From positions 13,093,395 through 13,157,394 of the forward strand of contig NC_065878.1 of the NCBI RefSeq assembly GCF_933775445.1: a stretch of 64,000 bases of DNA, written 5' to 3'. Under the pieces are notes generated by a model, which was given only the letters and a program-made list of their open reading frames with translations, was not told the origin of the DNA and searched no databases. Both the position numbers and the translations under genes were made by a program. Of this stretch, positions 36,898-48,300 are shown in pieces; within the stretch, counting starts at the first letter, position 1; each line of letters opens with the position of its first letter. The stretch comes from Argentina anserina (taxonomy: Eukaryota; Streptophyta; Magnoliopsida; Rosales; Rosaceae).

Positions 36898-39774
36898 TGT
36901 AATAACCCTAAATTTTTCAATACATTATTTGATTAATTTGAATTCTATAAAGTTATGAATTTCAGTTTAAATGAATATAATTGTTTGCAACTTTACGGAA
37001 CGGAAACGGAAACGTTCTCGGAACGTTTAATAAGAAAAACGTTACGTTTCCGAACGAAATTATCGACTTTTATTCCGTCGCTCGGTTACGAAAACTTTCT
37101 TCACGAAAGTTGTAGAGCTCGTTGATACGAGTTCGTGAGCATGTGACGAGTTCTAATCAGACGTCGGATGTAAAAGTTATTAACGTCGGAAGTTCGTTTC
37201 CGATTTTGGAAACTAGTATAAATAGTCAATTATAGGAGTTAGGCTTTCCATTTCTGGAAACCCAAACCTGCGCCTCCCTTCGCTCCTTCTCCCTCATCTC
37301 TCTCTTCTTCCCCGAGCTCCCTCTCTTCCTCACTGTCTACGCCGGCGATCTCGCCGACCAAGCCACCGTGGGCCACACCGCCTAGCCCAAAAGGACTGCT
37401 CAACCCTCCGTAGTCGACCCTGAGATGGCGACGCTCCATCTCACCGTCCTGAATCTACACCACCCCCCCGAGCCTTCCTCTGCGTCGCACCGATCTCCTC
37501 CAGGCGACGTGGCCATCACCGCCACCCATACACCCTCGCCGGTCCGACCCCATCATTCTCCAAGCACGACGCAACCCAGCACGTCGTCGAGGAGTCGCAT
37601 CGAAGCACGAGGACCCCGCGAAGCACTCGTCGGTGATTTCACCATTTCTGACGCCATTCAAGATCCGATCTAGGTAAGGATGTGTTCTAATTCATGGTTG
37701 TGATGTTTGTGGATGGATTTGAGTGGTTTGGATGGAGATTTGGGCAGATTGGAGGTGGATGGAGGAGATGGTTACCGCCGCCTAGAGGCGGCGCGTGGGG
37801 GTGCGTGGGTTAGCTTAGGAGTAGTCGGAAACCATAGAAAGGGAGAGGGGGAGGAGGGGGAGAGTTTGGGCACAGCGGTGGCGTGATACGCGCCGTGTTT
37901 GGCGTCGGCGCGTGTGCCCCACGCGCGGCCTGCCGGAGGTGGCGCGTGCACCCCACGCGCCGCCACGTGCGGCGGCGCGTGAACAGTATTCCAGAATGGT
38001 ATTTTGATAATTTACTTACATACGGTAAATGTAAATGTAAATTTTATTTACGTGCGGTAAATGTAAATTAAATTTTACGTACGGTAAATGTAAATATAAA
38101 TTACTTTCAGTAATTTGTAAAAAGGTAATTTAGTAAATTTTATTTACTGAGATTGTATTTACATTTTGAATAGTATGTATACGTACAGAAATACGTGAAC
38201 AGTATGTATACGTACAGAAATACGTATTATTTGTGTATTTGTACAGTAATCGTGAATAGTAACAGTAACGTGACTATTAACAGTGAACAGTAACACTGAA
38301 CAGTAAATTCGTAAAACCGAACATTGCTGAACAGTAACCGATTATTACTGTTTCGGCATTTAAAGGTTTACGAAACGTTTCTAAATTCTTTTCTTATCTT
38401 TTCAAGGTGATCTATAAAGCAAGGAAATGAATTATCTTCGGAAATTGTGGAATTACGCTCGACTCGATAAGGTGAGTAAAATCTCACATATTTACGAATC
38501 TACCCTTGCGGTGATTCTAAGATATTTGCAAGAGTTTTTAATATTGAATTACGACATGTATACAATATAATGGATTCTATATATATTGTATAAATGGTAA
38601 TAAGTACATATATATATAATTTGCTATATTGTATACTGTTATGAATTCATCTGGATTAGGTCAATTTGATGACAAGCATATGAGTTTAATATTGAAATTG
38701 TTAAACGTTTTATCTTCGGACGTGTTTATAAATTATGACATGTATAAGATATAATGAATTATATATATATATATATATATATATCGTACAAATGATAAAT
38801 AAATACGTATATATATATAGTTTGTTATATAATATACTGTTATGATTTTATTGTGATTTTGATTTGTACAATATGATGTGAGATTATTGTACGTGATTTT
38901 TAACATTGAGATTGTTAAAATGTGAATTGTCTTCGGACCTGATGTTTGGTACAATATGATGTGAGATTATTGTACGTGTTTGGCAAGTCGAAACCTAGCC
39001 TTTGACCGGGCGAAAGTTACGATACAGTTAGAGCTCTAGTCTGTCTACCTTAGTACTGCATGTGAGGTAACGGGTGGTTATCTGCTCATGGGTACTCAGA
39101 TTGTTTTGGATGTTGGGTAGCGGGTGGCTATCCAATATCGGCGGTGTATTACGAGAGGGGTAACAGATGTGTACCAGCGTTCTTGGTACCCGTAATATAA
39201 ATGCATTTGGGTAACCAGAAGGGTTACTTAATTTCTCATGAGCGTTTTATTTCTTATTTCTTTGGGACGACCAGATGGGCCGTCCATTGACTCATGAGTG
39301 CATTTATATTTGATGATTTGTGATTTTTCGTATATATTAATATGCGAGTTATATTTTTATTTTACTCATACGAGCTGTAAAGCTTACCGGGTTTGTGTTT
39401 ACAATCCCGGTGCACCAATCCGATGGTGTAGGGGATAACTCTGCAGGTGTTGATTAGTGGAGATTGAGCGACAACTCCGGAGGCTCGAAGTCGTTCGTAT
39501 CCTACTTGTGGTGAGGTTTTTAGCGTGGATTTGTGTGCGAGAATTGGTGTGGTTTTATTTGTGAGATTTGTGAGTGATTGTGAGGATGATTACATTTCCA
39601 TTTTATGTATGGATTATAAATTTGGGTTGTAATAATTGGTTTGTCTGAGTTGTATTGAGAACTCAGAATTGATCCGCTGTGACATTTTAATGATTTCGAT
39701 TTCATTGAGATTATTTTGTGTTTAACGACTTTAGAATTTTGAGTTTTTAAGCTCGAAATTTTGGGGTCGTTACA
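36898..39774 (+). repeat. 3' LTR, full length (2877 bp)
   Basis: It starts TGTAATAACCC and ends GGGGTCGTTACA. It contains a TATA box (TATAAAT, about 37217), a GC-rich leader ending CTAG/GTAAGG (37672), GC-rich GCGCGTG/CACGCGC hairpins (37870-37985), GTAAATGTAAAT and TACGTACAGAAATACG repeats (38020-38230), a CTGTTCA/TGAACAG-rich block (38260-38340), AT-rich subrepeats, and the conserved U5 block with AGAGCTCTAGTCTGTCT (39027). The open frames within it (37425-37673 and others) are not taken as genes. Confidence 0.94.
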
Positions 39775-39779
39775 CATAG

Positions 39780-41356
39780 TCTATTACAGTATGGGATTAA
39801 TAACAATAAAAGCCATAATTACAAATAATCGTAACAGTATATCAATTACACAATCAGTGCTATAATCACTTAATCAGTCGAGGAAATCACGGTCATGATT
39901 TGAGCTGAGCCAAGGAAGATCTGATATCACTAACAAAAATGGATCAAAAATTAGATATTCAAGAGATTGGTATCAATGGTTGCAAGTCTTTGAAAGACTT
40001 TGTAAAAAAAAAAAACCATCTCCTATTTTTAGTAAAAATGACATCCAGATCAAAACATAAGATCAATACTATTAAAAGAAAATTAATTTCGTTTGTGTCT
40101 CAATATAGCAAACATACTAAATAATATCCAGATCAAAACATAGATCAATACTATTAGAAGAAAATGGATTGAGTTTGTGTCTCAAAATATTGCAAACAAT
40201 CTATGATTTCATAGATGAAGTGAGGAATTCGAAAATGGCCAGCCAAAAACGTTTGCTGTTCTAGCTAAAATTTAGCTAGGCAATGAGGATGTGGTTGGAT
40301 ATAATGAGATGTTCTAATATTAGGCCAGGGAGAGGTACAACATATGAATTGCTCTCAAAACTTTAACAGATTCTGGGGCTTCATCTGATTGATGTAGTTT
40401 AATTTTGTTTTTCAAGCTCCTGAAACTAATTGAGTTGTGGTTTTTGAAGAAGCCAAAGTCTTTTGGGATTTCTCACTTTTTCTCAACGTTTGGTCATCAT
40501 CAAAAACACACAACTATCACTCAATTAGTTTCATCAAAGCTTGAAATTCAAGAAAATGCCGATGGGTTGTGGCTGCTTCCCCAGGAGATCCCGAAAGGCC
40601 GGTCACTCCAAGTTAGCTAGGCTTCCCTCCATGACCGGTATTAACAATCAAGATACATTATAATTCCTAGTTTTGATCCCCCTTTTTGATTACTAATTGA
40701 GCAAAATGCTGTGTATACATTGGTGGGAAATTGTCTGGTTAAAAACTTAGAATCGATTTTCATTTATTAGCTCCAGGTGTATCATCAGACAGATTAGACT
40801 TTTATTTTTATATCTGAATAAATTTAGTTCAAACTTTTATAAATTACATGTTCCTTGAGCCACAAGATTTTGTAAACTTCAAGTATCAAATTGACATGAT
40901 AGATTTGAACTTTAACTACTTTGATTTTTTGAATGCATCCATTTCTCTTTATTTCTGGTAACAACAATAACGATGGAATCCTAATCTGTTATAGCTGCAA
41001 TCAAAAGGGCTCATTATCTAGTTCGATCATACATTCTCACTTGTTCAGTTGTTTGTTGACTTGAGTTGGAAAATGAGAATGTAAATCACTTGAGCTTTAA
41101 TCAGCCCGAGGCATCAGGGAGGGTGGGGAAGCGCATTAGCCATTAGAGAATATGATAAGTAAAAAGTTTGATCCCGTCCAATGCTAAGATTCTAAAAATT
41201 AAAACATGATTCTTAATCTAAAACCGTTTCTTTGATTATCTGATTCTTGACAAGCTTCATGCATCACAATTTACCAGTTGACATTAGTATCAGTATTGTA
41301 TCTGCATATAGTTTTTTTACTACTATCATTAATCTTAAAAAATTGGTCCCTTGTAG
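39780..41356 (+). other. Fructokinase upstream region, with candidate exon 1
   Basis: A fructokinase exon 1 must lie upstream of 41357, because that exon begins in mid-codon after a good acceptor (CCCTTGTAG). The best candidate I see is 39939-39969: ATG in a good context (AACAAAAATGG), ten codons, then G and donor GTATCA. It ends in the required phase and gives an N-terminus of normal length. The open frame 40405-40620 (+, 71 aa) is unrecognised. The rest is AT-rich, probably promoter or intron. Confidence 0.4.
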
Positions 41357-43137
41357 ATTCAATCAACACATCAATTCCTAAGAAAAAGGATGTCCCAGAG
41401 AAGAAACTGGTCGTTTGCTTTGGAGAAATGTTGATTGATTTTGTCCCTATGACTGCTGGAGTTTCACTTGCTGATGCAGAAGGTTTCAAGAAAGCTGCTG
41501 GCGGAGCTCCTGCTAATGTTGCAGTTGGAATATCAAGATTAGGAGGCTCAGCGGCTTTTATGGGAAAGGTGCTTTTCTATGCACCTATTGTTGATTACAA
41601 CACTTCCTGCTTTCTTTCTCATCATTATGTTGAACTAACCTAGTGAGGGGTGATCAAGCCAATGCTGGAGTTCATATTTCTTCATAATTATACTTACTGT
41701 TGTATACTCGGCTAAGCATCCATATGCGAGTCTTCTAGACATCTAATGTAGCTATGTGGACTTTGATTTATGGGAGGAATCTCATATATTATACCATTCT
41801 ATCTTCAACCATTAGAACCTAGCTTAATTGTTTTTATTGTTTATTTCAGGTTGGTGCAGATGAGTTTGGATACATGCTGTCAAATATTCTGAAGGAAAAC
41901 AATGTGGACAATTCCGGCATGTGCTTTGACCAAAATGCAAGGACTGCATTGGCATTTGTTACACTCAGAAGTGATGGCGAACGCGAATTCATGTTCTATC
42001 GCAATCCAAGTGCTGATATGCTTCTCACTAAGAATGAACTTAACGTGGACCTAATCAACAAGGTAAAAGATTGGCATTCATTCTTCTTGATAAATCAACC
42101 ACAAAAAGTAACATTAACTTTCATGGATGCAGGCAAGAATATTTCACTATGGTTCGATTAGTCTGATTGAGGAGCCTTGTAGATCAGCTCATCTCACTGC
42201 AATGGACATTGCTAAGCAGGCCGGTTGTATCCTCTCTTATGATCCAAACTTGAGATTGCCACTCTGGCCTTCTGCAGAGGCAGCTCGGAAGGGGATTATG
42301 AGCATTTGGAACCTAGCTGACATTATTAAGGTACCACACGCATTAATTGTTGAATACATTGTCACTACTCGCTGTTACAGCATTATAATCGAAATGTGGG
42401 TAATAATATATGCAAACCTGCAGGTAAGTGAGGAGGAAATTACATTTTTGACTGGAGGCGACGATCCTTATGATGATGATGATGATATGGTCATGAACAA
42501 GCTTTATCACTCCAATCTGAAGCTTCTGTTAGTTACTGAAGGATCAGCAGGCTGCAGATACTATACAAAGGTTAAATATGAATTTTGATGCTCACTTACA
42601 TTATTTAATATAGTTAATTGGATTTTATTCTTCTCACTGTTTTTTACCAGCAGTAAATTTACTGAGTCCTTTTTAATTTCATGAGCAGGAGTTCAAGGGT
42701 AAGGTTGCAGGAATCAAAGCTGATTGTGTTGATACAACTGGTGCTGGTGATTCTTTTGTTGGCTCTGTACTCAACAGTTTGGCTTCAGACCCTGAGTTAT
42801 TCAAGGTATACACTTCTTTCTTTTATCGGGTCACATTGTGCTACGTGAAAAGCATTTACTCGAAATCAATTCTGGTATACATTTATTCTTTTACCTACTA
42901 TGAATATTGGGGTAAATGCTCTTTTCCAAGGCCGACTAGAAAATCGGCTCGGGATGTAAGTGTCGTGATCATCAATGGATTTAATTTTTTCTATTGATAC
43001 AGAATGAAAATTGCCTGAAGGAGGCTCTCAAATTTGCCAATGCTTGTGGTGCTCTCACTGTGGAAAAGAAAGGAGCCATTCCTGCACTACCCACAAAAGA
43101 AGCTGTTTACAAAGTTCTTAGCCAAACCTCGGCATGA
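41357..43137 (+). CDS. FRK: Fructokinase (pfkB family), 5' exon uncertain
   Basis: The exons are 41357-41568, 41850-42062, 42133-42330, 42424-42570, 42689-42805 and 43003-43137. All junctions are GT-AG and the frame is open, giving about 339 aa plus a short missing N-terminus. It catalyses D-fructose + ATP to fructose 6-phosphate + ADP, a step after sucrose cleavage. Visible marks are the N-terminal substrate region [14 protein letters not shown], the first pfkB signature around [35 protein letters not shown] core residues (41960-42030), [13 protein letters not shown], and the second pfkB signature DTTGAGDSF with its catalytic Asp in exon 6. No transit peptide is visible, so a cytosolic enzyme is likely. 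It resembles the Arabidopsis FRK6/FRK7 type as I remember it. All exons are intact. The in-frame ATG at 41278 would give a hydrophobic leader from intron sequence and is not favoured. Confidence 0.93.
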
Positions 43138-43384
43138 TGAGATATAGGACCACTGTACCTCTTTGTTTTATTTTCAAGGAAAAAAAGAAAAAAAATCTTC
43201 TGGTCTTGCTAATAATGGGATTTTCGGACTTAAGAAACCACCATCCGGTGTTTTTTTCTCCAACAATCCAAATCGTGTGTTATTTTACATCTTTTAATGT
43301 GGATGTAGCCAAATGCAATCTGATAAATATATGAATTCTATTTATGGTAAAAAAGAAAATCTTCATTTAGTTCAAAGTTGCAAC
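43138..43384 (+). other. Fructokinase 3' flank
   Basis: This is the likely 3' UTR (AT-rich, with AATAAT-like runs). It ends at the hAT-like element, whose left target duplication is GTTGCAAC (43377-43384). Confidence 0.5.
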
Positions 43385-43970
43385 TAGATGTGGCAAATGG
43401 GTCAAAAAGTCAGAGCCTGACACGGGCCTGGTCTGTTATAAATTGGTCAAGCCCGTTATTTTAATTGGCTAGGCTGGGCTGAGCCAAGATATATTAGCCA
43501 ATGAGCCCGGCCCGGACACGATAAATTCATAGGATGACCTGTTGAATATATAATTTTATATAACCTATATAAATATTTAAATAATTACAATAATGAAAAT
43601 TGAATATTGGACATTTGAAATCATAATCATTTAAATTCATTATTTAAACTATATTATTTCATAAATATCATCAAAGTAGTGATAAAAAAGTCATTATTTT
43701 GACATATGTAACGTTTTAGAAATAAGATTATCAAATGTGTTATAATATTTTATTTATTTTACTATTTTAAATAGTTATATGAAACAAATATTTTAATAAT
43801 AAATTATTTTTTTATGTTAATTGTGTCTTAAAATGGTAATGAGCTGACCCGTTTCTTGTCCCGGCCCGACATGAGCTTGGGCCGGACTTAATATTTAAGC
43901 AAATGGGCCGGTCCGAGCATGACACGATAAATAAATGGGCTGGTCCGGCCCGTCCTGTTTGCCACCTCTA
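43385..43970. mobile_element. hAT-like MITE (586 bp)
   Basis: The terminal repeats TAGATGTGGCAAATGGG (left) and CCTGTTTGCCACCTCTA (right) are inverted copies with a few changes. The 8-bp flanks GTTGCAAC and CTTGCAAT agree at 6 of 8 positions, as for an old hAT target duplication. The interior matches 28447-29140. There is no transposase. Confidence 0.85.
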
Positions 43971-43978
43971 CTTGCAAT

Positions 43979-45341
43979 TGAAAAATTGAAATACTTTATT
44001 GGAAAACACTAATCACAATCCAAAATAAGAATTCTTGCTCCCGAAAAACTAGAGAACCTATACCAAAACCTATCTAGGGTTTCGTGTGTAAAGGCGGCGG
44101 CAGGCTCTCCTCCACCGGCCATATGCGTCTCTTGACGCGGGTCCTAAGTTTGTGCGGTGTGTCTCTATAAGTATGAGGATTGTGGGTGTCTTGTGCTTGA
44201 GACGAGAGAATATGTGCATGGTTTGGGAGTAGACAACAACTTCTAGTTGGAAAAGTATGTCGACAACAACATCTTCTATTTGGTGATGGACCGTATTCTA
44301 TCATCTTGTAGCAGTGGCGGCGGATTGCTCCATCGTGTGGTTTCTCTGCCCAGAACTTCCTTGCTTGAGGGTATTGCAATTGCGGTTAAGGAGCGATGCT
44401 AGAATCTCGCGGAGAACGACACCGAACCTAGAAGAGATGCCTTCTGGTCTTAGCCTTCTGCCTCTTGCTATGGTGGAGGGTCGAGTAAGGCCGCCAAAAG
44501 CCAACTGGTGGCGGATATGGTCGGTGGAGAGTTTCTTGGCTAGGCCATACGACTGCCCTTCGGGATGCGGTTTGGGCTTTGGGTGTGGCCTAACTTAATG
44601 GGCTTTGTCTCTTTGGTTGACCCACTCCCTTTCCATTCTCTGTCTCTTAGGTTATGCATGACTTAAGCCTCTCACAGTCTTAATTTGTACAATTAGGATT
44701 GTATGGTTATATTTCTGTTTTTCAGTAACTTTTGCTTTAATTGAACTTGAGTTATATCTATTGTTTTTTATGCAATTTAGTTTTGAATTTCATTTTTTTT
44801 TCATTTTAGTGCCTATTGCCTAGTTGTTAATGTCCGCATGAGATGACTTGTCACCTTTTATGCCTAACCCTTATGGTCATCTATGAGCCTTGTGCTCGAA
44901 TAGACTTGATGTCAAATGAGTTCGTTTCATTGTTTTTTTTTTTAAATAAACAAGAATCCAAAAAAAGAATTCTTGATGGGAAAGCTACGCTTGACCGCAC
45001 AATAAGATCCCAAAGATAACCATTGTAGCGAGGCATACATAAGTTAATTGAAATTTCAATAGAAGTTGAGATATACCGATACACATGTTGAAACAGTAGT
45101 GCAATAATATTTTCTAGTCATACAAAATTACAACTCATAATTAATCACAATTTGAAAAAGACTACTATAGTCTTGTTAACTCCTTGCATAACTCCATGAA
45201 TCAGTGGAGCAAGAATGAAACACAGAACAAACACAAAACAGTATGCAATTAATTCAGAAGTAAAGCATTTTATGTTTTCTGCTGATCAGCCATGGCTTGG
45301 ATACAGTATTAACAAGCACAGTTCTCTGACCAGGGGGAAAG
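43979..45341. other. Unidentified segment between the MITE and SOC1
   Basis: From 44060 to 44660 the DNA is more GC-rich than its surroundings and coding-like, with open frames on both strands (44314-44598 + and 44074-44379 -). I recognise none. A T-rich run closes it near 44940. It might be a decayed LINE or a captured gene fragment. The SOC1 3' UTR probably occupies about 45100-45341. Confidence 0.3.
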
Positions 45342-48300
45342 CTAGTGCTTTGTTCTCCTGTCTGGCGGTCCAATGTACAGTTCAGTCTCAACGTCTGAAC
45401 TTGTACTACTTTCATTAGACGCCAAGTTTTCTCTCTGCTCACATACTTGTTGCCTCAGTTGCATAGCACCACACTATACAAAAAACATAATCATATTTTT
45501 ACATGGCATGTAACCCTCATTCACATGTGGTAAGCCAGTAATGACAAAAATCATAAACAATATGAACAAAATTAAAGATGGTTATAATAGAAAAAAGGGT
45601 TTACCGTCTCAGTTAGTCTCTCATTTTCAGCTGTGAGGACTCTTGCCTGAAGTCATTAGAAAAAATAAAGGAAAACAAATTGGGTCTAGCTGGATCATTG
45701 ACATGTGGTAAGCCAGTAATGACAAAAAGCATAAACAATAAGAACGAGATGAATGATGGTGATAATAGAGAAAAGGGTTTACCTTCTCAGTTAGCCTCTC
45801 ATTTTCAGCTGTGAGGACTCTTTCCTGAAGTCAATAAAAATAAAGGAAAACAAGTTAAGTCTAGCTGGATCAAGCACAACTGTTGTTGGAATTGAAGACT
45901 ACATGTACACAAGGGCGCCTCTCTTGCAATATTGTAATGTCAAAAGGCTAATCAAATATAAAAAGTTCTGCAAATCCCAAATTTTTGTCTAGTTTTTAAT
46001 TCCTTCTAGTTCCTGGATCTTTCTGGTTAGTTACTGAATTCTGTTTTGCAGTTGATGTGGCAATTTCTTTTACCCATAAATTTCTAAAAAGTAAGCTGCT
46101 GTCACATATACTAAACAAATTCTGATAAGCCCAAATAAAAGCGCCTACAAAGACACAGGCAGAGAGATTGGTCGTAAGGGGCTTGCAGCCTGTAAACAAA
46201 AGTATTAGTGTAGCAGTTTACCTTTTCTCTCAATTGCTCGATCTGTTCCTTGAAAACCTGAGTCTGCAGTATAGATAAGAAAATGGAGCTTGTTAAATAT
46301 TTATTTAATGAAAATGAGGAACTGTTATTCTCAGTACCTATTGTTGCATAATTTGTTTGGATTAAGACTAAGCGACAAAATCACAGCTGACAGTATTAGC
46401 AGTTCATAGTTTTCAAGATAAATTAATAAAAAAACGGCTGCAAATGTGTTTTTTTAGTGATATTAACCTTCCTTGCTCGAATGCTGTTCACACTCTTCTC
46501 CAACTGTTGCTCTACTTCTTGCAGTTCTTCAACGGTGCATACTCCTAGACTCTCTCCCAATAGCTTCCTGAGCCATTTGCAATTGAAATTTCATAAGATG
46601 CTTTTCGGAAACCAAGGAAAAGTACGTATGACTAATTTCTAAGATAAGAAAAGTCTCAGACAAGGTTGTGAACCTTTTTGAAACTTCAAGGTTCTCTATC
46701 TCCTTCATCATGCTAGTAGCTTCATGCTGGAGCCGCTGCCATTTTTAAAAGTTAACACCTCGTCAAGACAAGAATGGCAACAATTGTGTAGAACATTCAT
46801 AGATGGTAATATACTAATATATGAGGTAAAAGAATATATGAAAAGGCATATAATTATATTTCTATTAGAATTTGGCTCCAATTCTTCCTCGATTACAATA
46901 ACTTCAAGCACTTCTAGCTTTGGATTATCTTACAAAGAAAGAGGCATAACCTGCACATTTTGTTCACTGGCAACAGATTTGTTATTCGCTTGGTTGTCTT
47001 TGGTATGTTTCTCATAACGTTCTAAAGTTGCCTGCATGCTGAATTCAAAAAGAATATTAGTAGTTAACATAACATACTAGGAAATCCATATATACAATCA
47101 GTGGAAGAGTTCTGACTTCACAATGATAACAGAGACAGATTAGAATCTCAAACATTTCGTTGCAGATCGAAAAGTTCCAATTACCTAAGAACAGTACCTT
47201 GTAAATTTCTAAACTCTCTTTTGTGCTTTCACACAAATCCACTATTTCTAAATACCCTAATGACCTTATTAGTGAGCTCAATAAAAACCTAATCTCAACA
47301 TGTATATATCTACATAAAAAGGATTTGTGAATCCAATAAGAGCTCTCTTCAGGCTCCACAGCGGCAGTCAACAGTCTCAAGACCATACAATAGGAGACTA
47401 GCTTTACATACCGGTAGACCAGGTGCACCTCTAATACTTTCTGAAGTTTTATCACAAGTATGAACTTACTTCAGAAATTCATCAATTAATTGACTTTCTG
47501 CACTGTTCCCTCTCTTGCAGCACACTCCAGCCAGGTCCAGACCTAAACTAGTCATTCGGAGATGCTCAGATTAGCTCCGTCCGCAACTGTTTAAAACTGT
47601 TTTATTATAATCTTCAACTCTTAAGGTTCCATTTATAACCCACAACCAATCTAAAACACCTTGAAGATGATGGAGACACAAACTGAATGGTTTAGACCAA
47701 CCATACATAAATGACAGGTTAGAGACTAATACAAGCTCAGAAGCTTGAGCAGAGATTTAGCCAACAGTGGATAGCTGAATATCAAGTTAAAAGCAGCCCC
47801 AGCCCTCGTTGGCAGGGCAAACTTTCATGTAAAAACACAAGGAGAAGCACGGGGATCCTAAACCCTAAACTCACCCCACATCTTGCTAGACGATAGACAC
47901 ATAGCAAATCCATGAGTTAAAATTGAAGACTCTGAATCGTCATAACCTCTAGAGCAAATAAGCATTGGATCCCAAAAAACCAGCACTTGCTTTAAAACTT
48001 TAAGCTGTTTAAGAAAAAGTTTTAAATGTGAACTCGGGAAACATTTTCAGTAGAAAGGATACGTGCTTGTTCTCTTTTAACTTTATAATTTTATGATTTA
48101 TGTAATGAATTATCGTCTTCAACATGAATTTGAGTGTTTAATTACATGACATTATTAGTACACAACTTGTACCTCATTTCCTGACTTGGAATGTTAGACA
48201 TTAAAGCCCTTGAGGAAACTCGTACGAATGCAGCATGCGGACTATAAGCAAGCTCGTACAACCACGCCCTAAAGAGAAACTACAGATCGACAATTTTGAA

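Larger units (their letters stand above)
31014..39774 (+). mobile_element. Near-complete Ty3/gypsy LTR retrotransposon, TSD CATAG
   Basis: The element has a 5' LTR (31014-32199), a PBS, one long gag-pol frame (32487-36671), a PPT and a 3' LTR (36898-39774). Identical CATAG sits at 31009-31013 and 39775-39779, so both ends come from one insertion. A single gag-pol frame with very long LTRs suggests the Tekay/Del group, though the part that would carry a chromodomain is out of frame. It is damaged in two visible ways: the 5' LTR lost ~1.69 kb, and a frame break cuts the pol C-terminus. It is oriented like the fructokinase, whose candidate first exon starts 165 bp after the 3' LTR. Confidence 0.95.

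Noticed and set aside
37425..37673. 82-aa frame, also readable in the 5' LTR
   Set aside because: It is shared only because both LTRs derive from one insertion. No start context or domain supports it.
41278..41356. ATG at 41278 as fructokinase start
   Set aside because: It adds a hydrophobic leader that no cytosolic fructokinase has, and a good splice acceptor lies at 41355-41356.
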